From the NCBI GenBank assembly GCA_043802925.1, contig JAZDKP010000166.1:1-5190 (forward strand): 5,190 bases of DNA, in the 5' to 3' direction. The notes under the pieces are model-generated. The model ran no database searches and had not been told where the DNA came from. It saw nothing but the letters and a program-made list of their open reading frames with translations. Of this stretch, positions 4,822 through 5,190 are shown piece after piece (within the stretch, counting starts at the first letter, position 1; each line of letters starts with the position of its first letter). The translations under genes and the position numbers were made by a program. Origin of the DNA: JAZDKP01 sp043802925 (lineage in GTDB: Bacteria > Fibrobacterota > OXYB2-FULL-49-7 > JAEUSG01).

Positions 4822-4851
4822 GAAACGTCAGGAAACGACACGAAACGACAC
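4822..4851. repeat. three tandem 10-bp direct repeats (GAAACGACAC)
   Basis: GAAACGTCAG (4822-4831), GAAACGACAC (4832-4841) and GAAACGACAC (4842-4851) follow one another without gaps; the last two are identical. A 10-bp period places each copy on the same DNA face. They lie between the tRNA-Asp and the 3' end of the integrase gene, where arm-type integrase or excisionase sites are often found. The repeat is directly visible and its role is inferred. Confidence 0.7.
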
Positions 4852-4856
4852 CTGTT

Positions 4857-4875
4857 TCCCGCAAATATCCCGCAA
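4857..4875. repeat. two direct copies of TCCCGCAA, 11 bp apart
   Basis: TCCCGCAA occurs at 4857-4864 and 4868-4875, right after the tandem 10-mers and 13 bp before the integrase stop codon. The near-helical spacing matches that of the neighbouring repeats and suggests a second set of binding sites for a recombination protein. Confidence 0.5.
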
Positions 4876-4888
4876 GATTTAGAAAAGG

Positions 4889-5190
4889 TTAGGCCGCGTT
4901 ACTAACAAGGGCGTGAAGCCTGTCCTTGCCAACATTGACGTAGTTTTTATAATGGATGTTTGAATTAGGTTCGTGTCCCGCCGCCGCCATTGCCGCAACC
5001 GGGTCAATCACGTTCCAGCGTGTCAGGCGTGTACGTCTTAGGGCATAAGGGGTCAAACCCCTGCCCTCCAGCTTTGCCGCCTTAATAGCCGCCTCAAACA
5101 CCCTCTGCAAGCTGTTATAGGGCCGCCCCGTGTCCATATTGGGGAAAACATAGTCGAACACCCTGGGCCGCCGCTTTAACACCTCCATCA
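4889..5190 (-). CDS. tyrosine recombinase (phage-type integrase), C-terminal catalytic part (5' end outside window)
   Basis: The frame is open to the window edge, so the visible ~100 residues are only the C-terminal end; complete integrases are usually 300-400 residues. Counting from the Met encoded at 5186-5188, the catalytic-domain features are VFPNMDTGRPYNSL (14-27), the box TPYALRRTRLTRW (46-58) with the conserved Arg51, the AAAGHEPNS box with His72, and the nucleophile Tyr, either Tyr80 (IHYK) or Tyr83 (KNYV). The His that normally precedes the Arg by three is Tyr48 here, a change seen in some active recombinases. The gene points toward the tRNA-Asp and ends 175 bp from it, the usual position for the integrase of an element inserted in a tRNA gene. 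It cannot be told whether the full gene is intact, or whether the element is a prophage, an integrative conjugative element or an island. Confidence 0.85.
   Translation of the reverse strand, partial: MEVLKRRPRVFDYVFPNMDTGRPYNSLQRVFEAAIKAAKLEGRGLTPYALRRTRLTRWNVIDPVAAMAAAGHEPNSNIHYKNYVNVGKDRLHALVSNAA

Noticed and set aside
4822..4875. CRISPR array
   Set aside because: The repeats are only 8-10 bp, tandem or 11 bp apart, without unique spacers of CRISPR length.

Overview
The window looks like a piece of a Gram-negative bacterial chromosome of fairly high G+C content, with an accessory element beginning at its right edge. A DUF374-type membrane acyltransferase and a lipoprotein with a clear lipobox indicate two membranes. 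A small DUF3098-like membrane protein, a family I associate with the Bacteroidetes/Fibrobacteres/Gemmatimonadetes (FCB) side of the tree, and T-rich AT boxes in front of starts hint at an FCB-group organism. Neither tRNA encodes its CCA end. The phylum is an inference and cannot be fixed from this sequence alone.

Left (2-1486, +): the C-terminal 494 residues of a large GH94-type (cellobiose/1,2-beta-oligoglucan phosphorylase-like) protein whose start lies outside the window. Its fold motifs are clear, but several catalytic and phosphate-binding positions look replaced. It converges tail-to-tail with the acyltransferase gene (1483-2148, -), and both stop codons sit in one TTAA palindrome. A 68-bp divergent spacer separates the acyltransferase from a small lipoprotein gene (2217-2618, +).

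Middle (2705-4402, +): a tightly packed run of DUF3098-like membrane protein, tRNA-Val(UAC), 2[4Fe-4S] ferredoxin and geranylgeranyl-reductase-family flavoprotein. The first gene's stop codon lies inside the tRNA gene, the ferredoxin follows the tRNA by about 11 nt, and ferredoxin and reductase overlap as ATGA. The last two form a plausible electron-donor/prenyl-reductase pair acting on isoprenoid chains. The tRNA may act as a processing signal that splits the transcript.

Right (4403-5190): a 237-bp spacer carries an inverted pair of a 20-bp dispersed-repeat-like element and a promoter. It is followed by tRNA-Asp(GUC), whose acceptor stem is extended by a perfect 12-bp leader/trailer inverted repeat that ends in a T run. 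Beyond the tRNA the sequence turns AT-rich, holds three sets of short direct repeats phased at 10-11 bp, and then the C-terminal catalytic part of a tyrosine recombinase (4889-5190, -) that runs off the window. This is the usual layout of one end of an integrated element at a tRNA gene.

I see no CRISPR array, rRNA or complete insertion sequence. I also see no defence system. The most unusual items are the GH94 protein with altered catalytic residues, the protein gene whose stop codon lies in a tRNA, the tRNA-Asp leader/trailer stem, and the phased repeats beside the integrase.
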